Part shown: positions 16,572 to 24,861 of the stretch, piece by piece
Layout: every line of letters starts with the position of its first letter
Numbering within the stretch: the stretch's first letter is position 1
Assembly (NCBI RefSeq): GCF_022968795.1
Contig: NZ_JALJRB010000028.1
Coordinates: 1 to 63,701, forward strand
Length of the DNA stretch: 63,701 bases
From: Desulfatitalea alkaliphila
GTDB taxonomy: Bacteria; Desulfobacterota; Desulfobacteria; Desulfobacterales; Desulfosarcinaceae
Direction: 5' to 3'
Position numbers and translations under genes: made by a program
Notes under the pieces: generated by a model
Seen by the model: the letters and a program-made list of their open reading frames with translations, nothing else
What the model was told of the DNA's origin: nothing
Database searches by the model: none

Positions 16572-17773
16572 AGGCCACGGACCTCGGTAGATTCTGCTTC
16601 CGGGCGCTGACCGGCTATCCCCTGCGCACCGGTCTGATGTTGCTGGCCATGGCCATCGGCGTGGCCGCCGTGGTGCTGCTCACCGCCCTGGGCGAGGGGG
16701 CGCGGCGCTATGTGGCCGGGCAGTTCACCTCCCTGGGAACTCACCTGTTGATCGTACTGCCGGGCCGTTCGGAAACCGTGGGCGGTCCGCCGCCGCTGAT
16801 GGGCGAAACGCCCCGCGACCTGACCGTGGACGACGCCCTGGTCCTTTTGCGCAGCAGCACCATTCGTCGGGTGGCGCCGATCATGGTGGGGTCGGCCCCG
16901 GTGCGCCACGGCAACCGCAGTCGCGATGTGATCGTCATGGGCAGCACGGCATCGCTGTACGAGGTGCGCAACCTCGCCATTGCGCGGGGACGATTTCTGC
17001 CCGAGGGGGAGGCCGATCGGGCCGACGCCGTCGTGGTGCTGGGCCACACTTTGAAAAGTGAACTGTTCGGCAACACCTCCGCCGTGGGGGCTTTTGTGCG
17101 GATCGGCCAGCGGCGTTTCCGGGTGATCGGCATCCTGGCCCGGCAGGGGGAGTCCCTGGGTGTGGACATGGGGGATATCGCCATCATCCCCGTGGCCTCC
17201 GCCCAGGCGCTTTTCAATCGTTATTCACTGTTTCGGATCCTTGTCCAGGCCTCCGGCCGGGAGACCGTTGCCAGGGCCCAACAGGCCGTTCTGGATATCA
17301 TTCGGGAGCGGCACGACGGCGAGGACGATGTGACGGTCATCACCCAGGATGCCATGCTGGCCACCTTCGACCGCATCTTCCAGGTGCTCACCCTGGCGGT
17401 GGCCGGCATTGCCGGCATCAGCCTGGCGGTGGCCGGCATTCTGATCATGAACGTGATGCTCATTGCCGTCTCCCAGCGCACCGGCGAGATCGGCCTGCTC
17501 AAGGCGCTGGGGGCACCCGGTGGGCAGGTGTTGCGCCTCTTTCTGGCCGAGGCGGCCATGTTGTCCATGGTGGGCGCCGTCGTCGGCTTGCTGCTGGCCG
17601 CGGCCGGGCGTATGGGGCTGGCCCATCTCTTTCCCGACTTTCCCGTGGCCGTGCCCACCTGGGCGCCCATTGCCGCGGCGGGGGTGGCCATGGGCACCGG
17701 ACTGGTGTTCGGTGTGCTGCCGGCAAGGCGGGCGGCCCGCATGGATCCGGTGGCTGCGCTGGCGCGGCGCTGA
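16568..17773 (+). CDS. MacB-type ABC permease (first)
   Basis: 401 aa. One N-terminal TM helix (about 20-42), a large periplasmic MacB_PCD domain, then the FtsX domain with three C-terminal TM helices; the conserved ERTGEIGLLKALGA-like cytoplasmic loop reads QRTGEIGLLKALGA. The start ATG at 16568 overlaps the ATPase stop. It works with the ATPase and adaptor in mechanotransmission-type export of an unknown substrate. Confidence 0.88.
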   Translation: MKATDLGRFCFRALTGYPLRTGLMLLAMAIGVAAVVLLTALGEGARRYVAGQFTSLGTHLLIVLPGRSETVGGPPPLMGETPRDLTVDDALVLLRSSTIRRVAPIMVGSAPVRHGNRSRDVIVMGSTASLYEVRNLAIARGRFLPEGEADRADAVVVLGHTLKSELFGNTSAVGAFVRIGQRRFRVIGILARQGESLGVDMGDIAIIPVASAQALFNRYSLFRILVQASGRETVARAQQAVLDIIRERHDGEDDVTVITQDAMLATFDRIFQVLTLAVAGIAGISLAVAGILIMNVMLIAVSQRTGEIGLLKALGAPGGQVLRLFLAEAAMLSMVGAVVGLLLAAAGRMGLAHLFPDFPVAVPTWAPIAAAGVAMGTGLVFGVLPARRAARMDPVAALARR

Positions 17774-17818
17774 CGGATAGCATTTGCTTTATGGGGATGG
17801 GGTAGGGATTCGATTGTC

Positions 17819-19018
17819 ATGCTTTTGCGCGATGCCGCCACGCTATCGCTGCAGGCCGTTCTCAGCCATCGGTTGCGCAGCTTTCTGACCGCCCTGGGCA
17901 TTGCCGTGGGGATCGGGGCGGTGGTGCTGCTCACCTCTTTGGGTGAGGGGGTGCATCGTTTCGTGGTGGCGGAGTTCACCCAGTTCGGCACCAATTTGAT
18001 CGGTATCACGCCGGGCCGGACCACCACCACCGGGTTTTCCGGCGGGGTCATCAGCAATGTGCGACCCCTGACCATCGCCGACGCCATGGCATTGGAGCGG
18101 TTGCCGCGGGTGGTGGCCACCGTGCCCATCGTGCAAGGCAACGCCGCCGTCAAATTCGGCACACGCAGCCGGCGCACCTATGTGCTGGGCGTCGGCACGG
18201 CGGTGCCCCGGGTGTGGCGCATGGAGGTGGCCCAGGGCCGATTTTTGCCCGCCGACGACCCGCGCGTGGCACGGCCCTTCGTGGTGTTGGGCAACAAGGT
18301 CAAGAACGAGCTGTTCGGCGCGCAAAACCCGCTGGGAAGGTCGGTGCGCATCGGCGGGGAACGCTACCGGGTCATGGGGGTGATGGCCGGCAAGGGACAG
18401 CTGCTGGGGTTCGATCTGGACGATGCGGTGTTCATTCCCGCCGGCCGTGCCCTGTCCCTGTTCAATCGCGACAGCCTGATGCAGATCGACCTGCTCTTCG
18501 GCGAGGGCAGCGACTCGGCGGAGGTGGCCGAACGGGTGCGTCGGCTGTTGATCGAGCGGCACGGCGACGAGGATGTGACCATCATCACCCAGGACCAGAT
18601 GCTGGCGGTGCTGGGTTCCGTGCTCAATGTGCTCACCATGGCGGTGGGCGCCTTGGGCGGCATTTCGTTGCTGGTGGGCGGAGTGGGGATTCTGACCATG
18701 ATGACCATCGCCGTGCACGAACGCACCGCCGAGATCGGCCTGCTGCGGGCCCTGGGGGCCGGCCGCGGGCAGATCCTGGCCCTGTTCATCGGCGAGGCGG
18801 TGGTGCTGGCCGCTCTCGGCGGGCTGGCCGGCCTGGGCCTCGGCGCCGGAGGGGCCTGGTTGCTCGGCCTGCTGGTGCCGGCCCTGCCCACCTACACCCC
18901 CTGGGGCTATGTGCTGGCCGCCGAACTGCTGGCGGCCGCCATTGGGTTGCTGGCGGGCGTGTTGCCCGCGCGTCACGCGGCCCGCCTGGATCCGGTGGAA
19001 GCGTTGCGGGCGGAGTAG
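17819..19018 (+). CDS. MacB-type ABC permease (second)
   Basis: 399 aa, the same domain order as the preceding permease and clearly paralogous: AIGVAAVVLLTALGEG there and AVGIGAVVLLTSLGEG here, with a C-terminal loop HERTAEIGLLRALGAG. It is 45 bp downstream of the first. With one ATPase for two different permeases, the transporter is probably a heteromer of the LolCDE arrangement, unlike homodimeric MacB. LolCE itself lacks a MacA partner, so the system is best called an unassigned MacAB-like exporter. Confidence 0.87.
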   Translation: MLLRDAATLSLQAVLSHRLRSFLTALGIAVGIGAVVLLTSLGEGVHRFVVAEFTQFGTNLIGITPGRTTTTGFSGGVISNVRPLTIADAMALERLPRVVATVPIVQGNAAVKFGTRSRRTYVLGVGTAVPRVWRMEVAQGRFLPADDPRVARPFVVLGNKVKNELFGAQNPLGRSVRIGGERYRVMGVMAGKGQLLGFDLDDAVFIPAGRALSLFNRDSLMQIDLLFGEGSDSAEVAERVRRLLIERHGDEDVTIITQDQMLAVLGSVLNVLTMAVGALGGISLLVGGVGILTMMTIAVHERTAEIGLLRALGAGRGQILALFIGEAVVLAALGGLAGLGLGAGGAWLLGLLVPALPTYTPWGYVLAAELLAAAIGLLAGVLPARHAARLDPVEALRAE

Positions 19019-19071
19019 CAATGAACCGCGAGCATTTATTTTTTCCGTCTCCTGCAAAACATGTCGCTTCC

Positions 19072-19259
19072 CTTAGGGCTCGCGAAACAATAGATTCGCA
19101 TTTTAGGCGCCCGGATTTGGGTCGGATTGGTTTGATCAGCGGATTCAAAACCGGAGGCATAGCGAGCTATTCCGAGGATTTTGAATCCGCTGATCGGGCC
19201 AAGACGGCCTGAAGCAGGGATGCATAAAATGGGAAGCTATTGTTTTGCGAGCCCTTAAG
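19072..19259. repeat. 188-bp imperfect palindromic element
   Basis: The outer arms (19072-19093 and 19237-19259) are almost perfect reverse complements over 22-23 bp. The inner arms GATCAGCGGATTCAAAA (19134-19150) and its exact complement (19179-19195) are perfect over 17 bp. The sequence between outer and inner arms is also partly complementary. The whole unit can fold into one long stem. No ORF is supported inside. It looks like a MITE-like or REP-like element between the exporter operon and the next small gene. Confidence 0.72.
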
Positions 19260-19307
19260 ACACTCCGTACCGGAGGTGTGGTTGACAACATCGGGATCCG
19301 GTTAAAT

Positions 19308-19420
19308 GTTTACGCCAGCGGTTCAGCGGCCGGCAACATCCGTCGGCCGTTGCTGAAATGCAGTAAAGCGACTTCGGGGCCACGCTTGCTGCATGCAGCA
19401 AGTTAAGCGCCCCGCCCGAA
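19308..19420 (+). other. structured 5' leader of the small four-cysteine gene
   Basis: Two stable hairpins precede the small gene: CAGCGGCCG with CGGCCGTTGCTG around 19316-19350, and a perfect 18-bp palindrome CTTGCTGCATGCAGCAAG at 19385-19402. The palindrome is enclosed by partly complementary CTTCGGGGC and GCCCCG-CCCGAAG arms. The Shine-Dalgarno GGAGGT (19425-19430) lies right after. A regulatory RNA or translation control element is possible; I recognise no known riboswitch class. Confidence 0.4.
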
Positions 19421-19436
19421 GCATGGAGGTTTCCCA

Positions 19437-19733
19437 ATGAGCCAAACCATCAAGAGTGATCGCGTCAAAGTGTTCTTGCAGAACGTTCGCCTGCTGTCCG
19501 AAGACGAGCGCGCCAACCTTCCCGAGGCCAAACGCAAAGCCGCCGAGGCGGACGGTCAAAGCGGTGTTTGGGTGGAGGTGACCTGTCCCGCGGGCGCATG
19601 CAGCACCGGTGACGGCAAAATCACCATCCCGGCGGGCATGGTGGAGGGCGAGACCGATAAGCGCGGCATCTGGTTGAACCTCTTCTGTCCGGACGATGAG
19701 TGTGTCATCGAAGCCAGCTCCCAGCTTCCCTGA
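19437..19733 (+). CDS. small four-cysteine protein of unknown function
   Basis: 98 aa, soluble and acidic. Two C-x4-C pairs, C50/C55 (CPAGAC) and C84/C89 (CPDDEC), could bind one metal ion or form disulfides. A helical charged N-terminal half precedes a predicted beta-rich half with the cysteines. The start has a clear GGAGGT seven bases upstream. I do not recognise the family. It follows the palindromic element and a structured leader, and stands alone; the convergent sensor kinase ends 14 bp downstream. Confidence 0.75.
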   Translation: MSQTIKSDRVKVFLQNVRLLSEDERANLPEAKRKAAEADGQSGVWVEVTCPAGACSTGDGKITIPAGMVEGETDKRGIWLNLFCPDDECVIEASSQLP

Positions 19734-19747
19734 AGCGTACCGGACTT

Positions 19748-22700
19748 TTATGCATCAACGTCCAGGATTCCGCGCAGCTTGATCGAGAGTTCCTGCATGC
19801 CGAAGGGTTTCTGGATAAAGCCTTTGCACCCTTGATCCATGATGCTTTTCGCCTGGCCGTTGATGCTGTATCCGCTGGAAAGCAGTACTTTTACCTGGGG
19901 ATCGATTTGTTGCAGGGCGGCGAAGGTTTCGCCGCCGCTCATTCCGGGCATGATCATGTCCAGCATCACCAAGTCGATGGTGTCCTTGTGGCGGGCGAAC
20001 AAATCCACGGCCTCTTGCCCGCCCGCGGCGAGGATCACCTTGTAGCCCAGCTTTTCCAACAGTAGCAGACCGATCTCCCGGATTCCCTTCTCGTCGTCCA
20101 CCAGAAGCACCGTCTCCTGGCCGGTAACGATCTCCGTTTGCGGGTCCTTGCGGGCCGACACGGCCTTGTTGGATGCCGGCAGATAGATGTTGAAGGTGCT
20201 GCCGGCACCCGTTTCGCTGTAAACGGTGATGATGCCGCCATGGTTGGCCACGATGCCGTAGGCGGAGGCCAGACCGAGGCCTGTGCCGCGGCCCAGGCGG
20301 CGCGTCGAGAAGAAGGGGTCGAAGATGCGCTTCAGATCCCGGGGATCGATCCCCACTCCGGTATCCGTCACGGACAGCTTCACATAGCGGCCCGGGGTGA
20401 TGCCGTAGGGCCGGGCATAATCTTCATCCAGGCTCTGGTTGCTGCTCTCGAGATAGAGGTCGCCGCCGCCGGGCATGGCGTGGGCCGCGTTGACGAACAG
20501 ATTCAACAGCACCTGTTCGATCTGGCCCTGGTCCACTTCCACCGACCACAGATCGGGGTGGAGCCGCTTGTGCAGGGTGATCTCCTTGCGGGTGCGGCCG
20601 AACAGGTCGGCGCCGGCGGCCGCGAGTTGATTCAAATCGGTGGGCCGCACTTCGTACTTGCCGCCCCGGGCGGCGCCCAGCAGTTGCTTGGTCAGGTCGG
20701 CACCGGCCTTGACATAGGCTTCGATGCTCTTGAGGTGTTCCCATTGGGGATTATCGGGGCCGCTGTCCATCACCATCAGCGAGGCGTTGCCCTGGATGCC
20801 CATCAACAGGTTGTTGAAGTCATGGGCGATGCCGCCGGCCAGGGTGCCCACCGCCTCCATTTTCTTGGCCTGCAGCAGTTGGGCCTCCATTTTTTTCTGG
20901 GGCGTGATGTCCCGCAGAAAATTGAGGGTCGCCGGTTCGCCCTCCCAGGTGATGCCCACCGTGCTCAACTCCACCCACAGTGTTTCACCGGCCTTGTTGC
21001 GCATGCGGAATGCGAAGACGCCCGGCCGATGGGCTCCTTCCAGTTGGCGCAGCGGGTCACTGTAGCCTTTTTCCCGATCTTCGGGGTGCACCAGGTCGAC
21101 GAAAAACCTGCCTTCCAATTCGTCGGGCGTGTACCCGGCGATGGCGGCGATGCGGGGGTTGGGAAACTTGATGCGCCCTTGTTGAAGAATGTAGATGCCT
21201 TCGTTGGCATTGTTGAAGATCAGGCGCAGGCGGGCTTCGCTCTCTTCCAGGGCCATTTCGGCCTGCTTGCGCTCGGTGCGGTCGCGGGAGATGCCCCAGA
21301 AGCCGACGATGGTCCCCTCCGGGGCACGCAACGGATAGGCTGACATTTCCACCATGCGCGCCTCACCATCCGGGCGGTGAATGGTATGGTCCAGGATGGT
21401 GGCCGGCACGCCCGTGCGATAGATCTCCTGGAAGACGGCTTTGACCGCTTGCGCCGCATCCCGGGCCAGATATTCGCGGTAGTGTCTGCCCATCAGTCGG
21501 TCGGCCGGACATCCGTGCATTTGGCGGGAGGCCTCGTTGAAAAAGGTGTAACGCCCCTTCAGGTCGATTTCATAATAGCCTTCCTCCATCGTCTCCAGGA
21601 CGTTGCGGTATTTCTCCTCGCTGAGGCGCAGTGATTCCTGGATCATTTTCAGGGCGGTGATGTTCTTGGCGATGACCAGCAGACAATCCTCACCCTGGAA
21701 CGGAAGGGGTTGGGCGGAGACCAGGTCGGTGACGATGGCGCCGTCGCGCATGCGAAAGTCGATCTCCATGCCGTCCACCCTTCCTTCCCGGCGCAGGCGG
21801 GTGAGCAGGCGATTGCGGTCTTGCGGATCCACATAGAGATTCAGATCGGACGGGGTTCGGCCGATGACCTCTTCCCGCTTGTATTGGGTGTCGCGGCAAA
21901 AGGCGTCGTTGACCTGCAAATAGCGGCCATCGGTCATGCGGCTCAAGGTGATGGCGTCGGGGGCCAGCGCCAACAGGCTGCGGTAGCTCTCCTCGCTTTG
22001 GCGCAGGGCCTCCTGGGCTTCGATCTGGTCCGTGCGGTCCCGTACGACACCGTAGAAGCCGACAACACGGCCCGAGGGATCCCGTTTGAGGCTGGCCGAT
22101 GTTTCCACCCGAACGATTCGTCCGTCCTTGCGGGCGATGGCATATTCGACCATCCGGCTGGGGCCGCCGGTGCGGTATACTTCATTGAACACCCGGTAGA
22201 TGCGGTCGACCGTGTCGGCCGTCACATAGGCGCGGTAGTTCAACCCCAAAAGCTCCTCCCGCGGATAGCCTATGATCCTTTCGGCGGCCGCGTTGCAGAA
22301 GGTGATGGTGCCGTGCAGATCGGCTTCGTAATAGGCTTCGGTAATGCTCTGCAGAATGCTGCGGAAACGGTTTTCGGTCTCCTCCAGGGCACTGTGGGCC
22401 CGGCGCAGGGATTCGGTGACGGTGGTGACCACAAGGACGCAAGGCCGGTCGTTGAAAGAAACGGATCGGGCCGACAGATGATTGTAAAAGGTGGTACCGT
22501 CCTTGGCTCGGAATTGCACATTATCCAGTTCGGCACGGCCGTTTCGGCGAAGCTGTTCGATCAGCGAACGGCGCTCGGCGAGGTCCACATAGAGGTGGAG
22601 ATTTTCCGCCGAGCGGCCGATGATCTCTTCCGGGCGATAGCCGGTGTTGCGGCAGAAGGGCGGATTGACCATCAGATATCGGCCGTCCTCTTGGTCCAGG

Positions 22701-22801
22701 ATGGCAACGGAGAGCGGCGTGATGTCCAGGAGCCGGTGCAACAGGTCATCGTAGCTTTGCAGGCGTGCTTCCAACGCTTCATAGGTCGGTTTGTCGGGCA
22801 T
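19748..22801 (-). CDS. multi-PAS hybrid sensor histidine kinase with receiver domain
   Basis: 1017 aa. Five consecutive PAS/PAC units (about 12-630) end in repeated GFYG/GFWG-x-x-RDRTE-type PAC edges. Then come the HisKA region with phosphoacceptor His near 660 (GGIAHDFNNLL), a HATPase_c domain (N-box around FVNAAHAMP, G1 DTGVGI, G2 GLGLASAYG) and a C-terminal receiver with the phosphorylatable Asp near 947 (VMLDMIMPGMSG). No signal peptide or TM helix, so it is a cytoplasmic sensor. No partner regulator or output gene is adjacent. The ligand is unknown; no heme or flavin signature is obvious. Confidence 0.9.
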   Translation of the reverse strand: MPDKPTYEALEARLQSYDDLLHRLLDITPLSVAILDQEDGRYLMVNPPFCRNTGYRPEEIIGRSAENLHLYVDLAERRSLIEQLRRNGRAELDNVQFRAKDGTTFYNHLSARSVSFNDRPCVLVVTTVTESLRRAHSALEETENRFRSILQSITEAYYEADLHGTITFCNAAAERIIGYPREELLGLNYRAYVTADTVDRIYRVFNEVYRTGGPSRMVEYAIARKDGRIVRVETSASLKRDPSGRVVGFYGVVRDRTDQIEAQEALRQSEESYRSLLALAPDAITLSRMTDGRYLQVNDAFCRDTQYKREEVIGRTPSDLNLYVDPQDRNRLLTRLRREGRVDGMEIDFRMRDGAIVTDLVSAQPLPFQGEDCLLVIAKNITALKMIQESLRLSEEKYRNVLETMEEGYYEIDLKGRYTFFNEASRQMHGCPADRLMGRHYREYLARDAAQAVKAVFQEIYRTGVPATILDHTIHRPDGEARMVEMSAYPLRAPEGTIVGFWGISRDRTERKQAEMALEESEARLRLIFNNANEGIYILQQGRIKFPNPRIAAIAGYTPDELEGRFFVDLVHPEDREKGYSDPLRQLEGAHRPGVFAFRMRNKAGETLWVELSTVGITWEGEPATLNFLRDITPQKKMEAQLLQAKKMEAVGTLAGGIAHDFNNLLMGIQGNASLMVMDSGPDNPQWEHLKSIEAYVKAGADLTKQLLGAARGGKYEVRPTDLNQLAAAGADLFGRTRKEITLHKRLHPDLWSVEVDQGQIEQVLLNLFVNAAHAMPGGGDLYLESSNQSLDEDYARPYGITPGRYVKLSVTDTGVGIDPRDLKRIFDPFFSTRRLGRGTGLGLASAYGIVANHGGIITVYSETGAGSTFNIYLPASNKAVSARKDPQTEIVTGQETVLLVDDEKGIREIGLLLLEKLGYKVILAAGGQEAVDLFARHKDTIDLVMLDMIMPGMSGGETFAALQQIDPQVKVLLSSGYSINGQAKSIMDQGCKGFIQKPFGMQELSIKLRGILDVDA

Positions 22802-22997
22802 GGTGATGGCCTGTTCCGTATCGGGTTTTATGAGCGAAGCCGGTGCTTGAGGAAGTCGTCGAGTTTTCTTTACATTGGCGACATTATTTTGTTTTTATTA
22901 CTGAAGATGGGTTGATGTCAAGCCTTGGGCCCTGTTCGAGGAGCGGCGAGAGGGCGCCGATGCGGCGGTGGGGGCGGGCATGGGGATCCCGCATGAC

Positions 22998-23041
22998 GAA
23001 AAAACACAGCGGGTCGGGTGGCGCATACCACCCGACCCGCT
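22998..23041 (-). terminator. intrinsic terminator of the glycine betaine operon
   Basis: AGCGGGTCGGGTGG (23008-23021) and its perfect complement (23028-23041) form a 14-bp stem with a 6-nt loop. On the minus strand it is followed by GTGTTTTTTCG. It ends the opuAA-AB-AC transcript 35 bp after the opuAC stop. Confidence 0.92.
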
Positions 23042-23075
23042 GTTTCGGGTCACACATTCAATGCGGCGGCAAAGG

Positions 23076-23927
23076 CTATGGCAGCCATGCTTTCACTTTT
23101 TCGGGGTTCTCTTCGATCCAGCGCTTGCCGGAGTCATAGGGATCGGCGCCTTCCGCGTTCCAACCCTGCACTTCGCCGATGTCGGCCAGGGTCCAGTTGA
23201 AATTGTCCATCACATGGTACACTTCGGGCATGTCCTCTTTCAAACCTTTGCGTACGATGGTGTGGATTTGTTCGGCACCGCCGTAAATCCCTTTGGGATC
23301 CTCGAGATATTTCAAATCCCAGGTGGCGAACTTCCAGTGCGGAGACCAACCCGTCACCGCGACCCACTCGTTGTTGCGGATCTTGTCCCGCAAAACGGCC
23401 GTCATCATGGCGCCGGTGGATTCCACCAGGGTAAAATTGCTCAAACCGTATTCTTTGATGGCCTCTTCGGTTTTGGACATGATGCCGGCACCCGGATCGA
23501 TGCCCACGATGCGGCCTTCGAACTTGTCCGCATGGGCATTCATTTCATCGATGGAATCGATGGTCACATAGGTGGGCACCACAAGCCCGATGCCCGCGCC
23601 GTCGAGGTTGACCCCAAGGTCTTCCAGCCGGTTCTCGAACCGTTTGAGGTAGTGGCCATGGGTCACCGGCAACCAGGCGGTGGTCATCCCGTCCACATCA
23701 CCGCTGGCGATGGCCTGCCACATGGCCGCGGCACTGACGGAGGTCAGTTCGACTTCATACCCCAGCTTTTCCTGGAGCACCGCCTTTACAACATTGGCGC
23801 TGGCCACCGCGCAGGCCCACTCCACGTAGGCGATTTGTACTTTCCCTTTGCTCGCGAGGGCGTTGGAAGTGGTGCCCAGGGCGAGCGCCAATACCAGCAA
23901 ACCGACAATCAGCAGTTTCTTCTTCAT
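23076..23927 (-). CDS. opuAC: glycine betaine/proline betaine ABC transporter substrate-binding protein
   Basis: 283 aa with a signal peptide (MKKKLLIVGLLVLALALG..NALA). OpuAC/ProX fold: VQIAYVEWACAVASANV near the mature start, MTTAWLPVTHGHY and VTGWSPHWKFATWDLKYLEDP, with tryptophans positioned for a quaternary-ammonium aromatic cage. It is periplasmic; no lipobox cysteine is seen. The start has GGAGGTG upstream. It lies 91 bp after opuAB in the operon. Substrate by homology: glycine betaine, perhaps choline or DMSP. Confidence 0.92.
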   Translation of the reverse strand: MKKKLLIVGLLVLALALGTTSNALASKGKVQIAYVEWACAVASANVVKAVLQEKLGYEVELTSVSAAAMWQAIASGDVDGMTTAWLPVTHGHYLKRFENRLEDLGVNLDGAGIGLVVPTYVTIDSIDEMNAHADKFEGRIVGIDPGAGIMSKTEEAIKEYGLSNFTLVESTGAMMTAVLRDKIRNNEWVAVTGWSPHWKFATWDLKYLEDPKGIYGGAEQIHTIVRKGLKEDMPEVYHVMDNFNWTLADIGEVQGWNAEGADPYDSGKRWIEENPEKVKAWLP

Positions 23928-24018
23928 GATAACACCTCCATTTTTCGTAAAGGGTTCAATGGTTCAAGGGTTTCGTGTTTCGCCGACAATATAACCGTTT
24001 GGTCATTCGGCTCCGCGC

Positions 24019-24861
24019 CTACTGCTGTTTCTTCGAGCCGCCGCCCAGCTTCTGCATGATGCGGTCGAGGACGATGGCCACGATGACAATGCCCAGGCCG
24101 GCTTCGAATCCCTTGCTGGGATCGAGCCGCTGGATGGCGCGCCACACCTCGCCGCCCAGTCCCCCGGCGCCGATCATGGCGGCGATCACCACCATGGACA
24201 GGGCCAGCATGATGGTCTGGTTGATACCGGCCATCATGGTGGGCGTGGAGATGGGCAGTTGCAGCTTGATCAACTTTTGCCACTTGGTGCTGCCGAAGGC
24301 GTCGGCCGCTTCCACCAGCTCCTTGGGCACTTGCTTGATGCCCAGGCAGGTGAGGCGAATGGCCGGCGGCATGGAGAAGATGACCGTGGCGAAAATGGCT
24401 GCCACCGGTCCCAGACCAAAGAAGGGAATGGCCGGGATCAAATAGACGAAGGCCGGCATGGTCTGCATCAGATCGAGGATCGGCATCACGATGCGGTAGA
24501 AAACGTTGTTGAGGGCCGCCAGAATCCCCAGGGGGACGCCGATCAGAATGGAAAAAAGGGTGGCGATGGTGACCAACGCCAGGGTGTCGATCGTGGGGGC
24601 CCACAGCCCCAGGTTCCAGATCAGCGCCAGGCCGGCCATGGTGAAGATGGTGATGCCGCGGTTGCGGCTCAGCAGCCAGGCGATGGCGCTGAGAACGAGG
24701 ATCAGCAACCAGGGTGGGAAAAACATCATGGCACTGACCATCAGACTGATGCCGTTGTCGGCGATGCCGGCGAAGGCTTTGGTGGCGAAAGAAAAGTGAT
24801 CGACAAAAAATTCGATGGTCGCTTCAATGGCGTTGCCAATGGGTATTTTGAACTGATTCAT
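24019..24861 (-). CDS. opuAB: glycine betaine ABC transporter permease
   Basis: 280 aa, about six TM helices. It has the EAA-loop typical of ProW (ELVEAADAFGSTKWQKLIKLQLP) and MAGINQTIMLALSMVVIAAMIGAGGLG, the conserved ProW/OpuAB segment. The start overlaps the opuAA stop by one base. It is an inner-membrane channel half, used as a homodimer with OpuAA. Confidence 0.94.
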   Translation of the reverse strand: MNQFKIPIGNAIEATIEFFVDHFSFATKAFAGIADNGISLMVSAMMFFPPWLLILVLSAIAWLLSRNRGITIFTMAGLALIWNLGLWAPTIDTLALVTIATLFSILIGVPLGILAALNNVFYRIVMPILDLMQTMPAFVYLIPAIPFFGLGPVAAIFATVIFSMPPAIRLTCLGIKQVPKELVEAADAFGSTKWQKLIKLQLPISTPTMMAGINQTIMLALSMVVIAAMIGAGGLGGEVWRAIQRLDPSKGFEAGLGIVIVAIVLDRIMQKLGGGSKKQQ

